Source: Bacillota bacterium (GTDB taxonomy: Bacteria; Bacillota; Clostridia; Lachnospirales; Anaerotignaceae). Taken from it: a stretch of 64,000 bases of DNA. The notes beneath the pieces are model-generated. The model searched no databases and was not told the origin of the DNA. It was given only the letters and a program-made list of their open reading frames with translations. The stretch lies in NCBI GenBank assembly GCA_021768705.1, contig JAETUG010000001.1:124001-188000 (forward strand), read 5' to 3'. Position numbers and translations under genes: made by a program. Below, piece by piece: positions 63,564 through 64,000 of the stretch (positions are counted from its first letter, which is position 1; each line of letters opens with the position of its first letter).

Positions 63564-64000
63564 CTATTTTACAAAATAATAAACCAAACCGACCAGCATG
63601 GACGTCAGCGTGCCATATACGATGACAGGCCCCGCTACGATGAACATTTTCGCTGCCATACCGAATACCATGCCTTCTTTCTTGAACTCAATAGCAGGAG
63701 AAACAACGGAATTGGCAAAGCCGGTGATAGGCACGATGGTGCCTGCGCCACAGAATTTCCCCAGCTTTTCATACCACCCCAAAGCTGTCAGCAAAGCTGA
63801 AAGGCCAATCAATGTAATAGAGACCAATAAAGCCGCTTCTTCCTTCGAAAAATCTTTTCCCGTATAAAAATTTGATAAGAGCTGCCCGATGATGCAGATG
63901 ATGCCGCCGGAGATAAAAGCTTTCAAGCAGTTCATGAAAATCGGGCTGTTGGGTGAAGCCTGCTTCACCATTTTATCATATTCCTGTTGTGCTTTTTTTG
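63564..64000 (-). CDS. spoVAC: Stage V sporulation protein AC, cut by the window edge
   Basis: A membrane protein of the SpoVA channel, paralogous to SpoVAE (FISGGIICIIGQLL, IVPITGFANSVVSPA). The first ATG in the window is at 63971, but the frame stays open to the right edge and the preceding residues KKAQQEYDK fit a normal SpoVAC N-terminus, so the true start is probably beyond 64000. The 3' end is intact. The forespore (sigma-G) promoter would lie outside. Confidence 0.93.
   Translation of the reverse strand, partial: KKAQQEYDKMVKQASPNSPIFMNCLKAFISGGIICIIGQLLSNFYTGKDFSKEEAALLVSITLIGLSALLTALGWYEKLGKFCGAGTIVPITGFANSVVSPAIEFKKEGMVFGMAAKMFIVAGPVIVYGTLTSMLVGLVYYFVK

Overview
The window looks like chromosome of a spore-forming, strictly anaerobic member of the Clostridia, most probably the genus Anaerotignum (Lachnospirales). 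The best clue is the lcdC-lcdA-lcdB-pct cluster at 33-38 kb: the proteins read very like the lactoyl-CoA dehydratase and propionate CoA-transferase of Clostridium (Anaerotignum) propionicum as I remember them; no database search was possible. Other clues are the spoVA genes, a SpoIID-domain protein, ferredoxin-linked 2-oxoacid oxidoreductases, rubrerythrin, type III glutamine synthetase, T-box control of tRNA synthetases and typical AGGAGG ribosome binding sites. I see no prophage, integrase, insertion sequence or CRISPR array; this is mostly ordinary core chromosome.

Layout. 1-6 kb: edge-truncated topoisomerase III (-), DegV (+), and pheST (-) behind a tRNA-Phe T-box. 6-20 kb: a secreted stalk-like protein, RarA, an NSS symporter, then a minus-strand unit of a SpoIID-domain protein, three small unknown proteins (two of them tandem paralogues) and QueA; a secreted SH3/NlpC-P60 hydrolase with a WalR-like box; an Lsa-like ABC-F protein behind a leader that looks like a ribosome-controlled attenuator; an M29 aminopeptidase, a cysteine hydrolase and another secreted protein. 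20-26 kb: T-box-controlled proS of the archaeal/eukaryal-like type, two tandem EamA transporters, a tRNA-Thr unit with a degenerate tRNA-like segment, a DUF4317 protein and rubrerythrin. 26-33 kb: a 2-oxoacid:ferredoxin oxidoreductase built from two fused genes, a YyaL-type protein and a FAD/Rieske oxidoreductase. 33-38 kb: the acrylate-pathway cluster. 38-46 kb: patatin, a class B PBP with its SEDS partner, a U32 peptidase and ZapA. 46-52 kb: a four-subunit branched-chain-type oxidoreductase with an attached P-loop ATPase, and GlnN. 52-57 kb: small conserved proteins, a YheO-like regulator, and the ylxM-ffh-rpsP-khpA-rimM-trmD operon. 57-64 kb: a histidine phosphatase fused to two SUKH-like modules, a DUF1540 protein, a Lys-rich small protein, LuxS between two HD-domain proteins, and spoVAC-AD-AE running off the right edge.

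How it works together. Lactate (or alanine via pyruvate) can be activated by Pct, dehydrated to acryloyl-CoA by LcdAB primed by the LcdC ATPase, and reduced to propionate by an acryloyl-CoA reductase that is not in the window. Two ferredoxin-dependent 2-oxoacid oxidoreductases supply acyl-CoA and reduced ferredoxin, fitting amino-acid fermentation. The most interesting items are regulatory or structural: the ABC-F leader, multi-hairpin intergenic elements with a shared architecture, the unclear specifier of the proS T-box, phased direct repeats at the SpoIID promoter, and a palindrome in the spacer of a small unknown gene's promoter.
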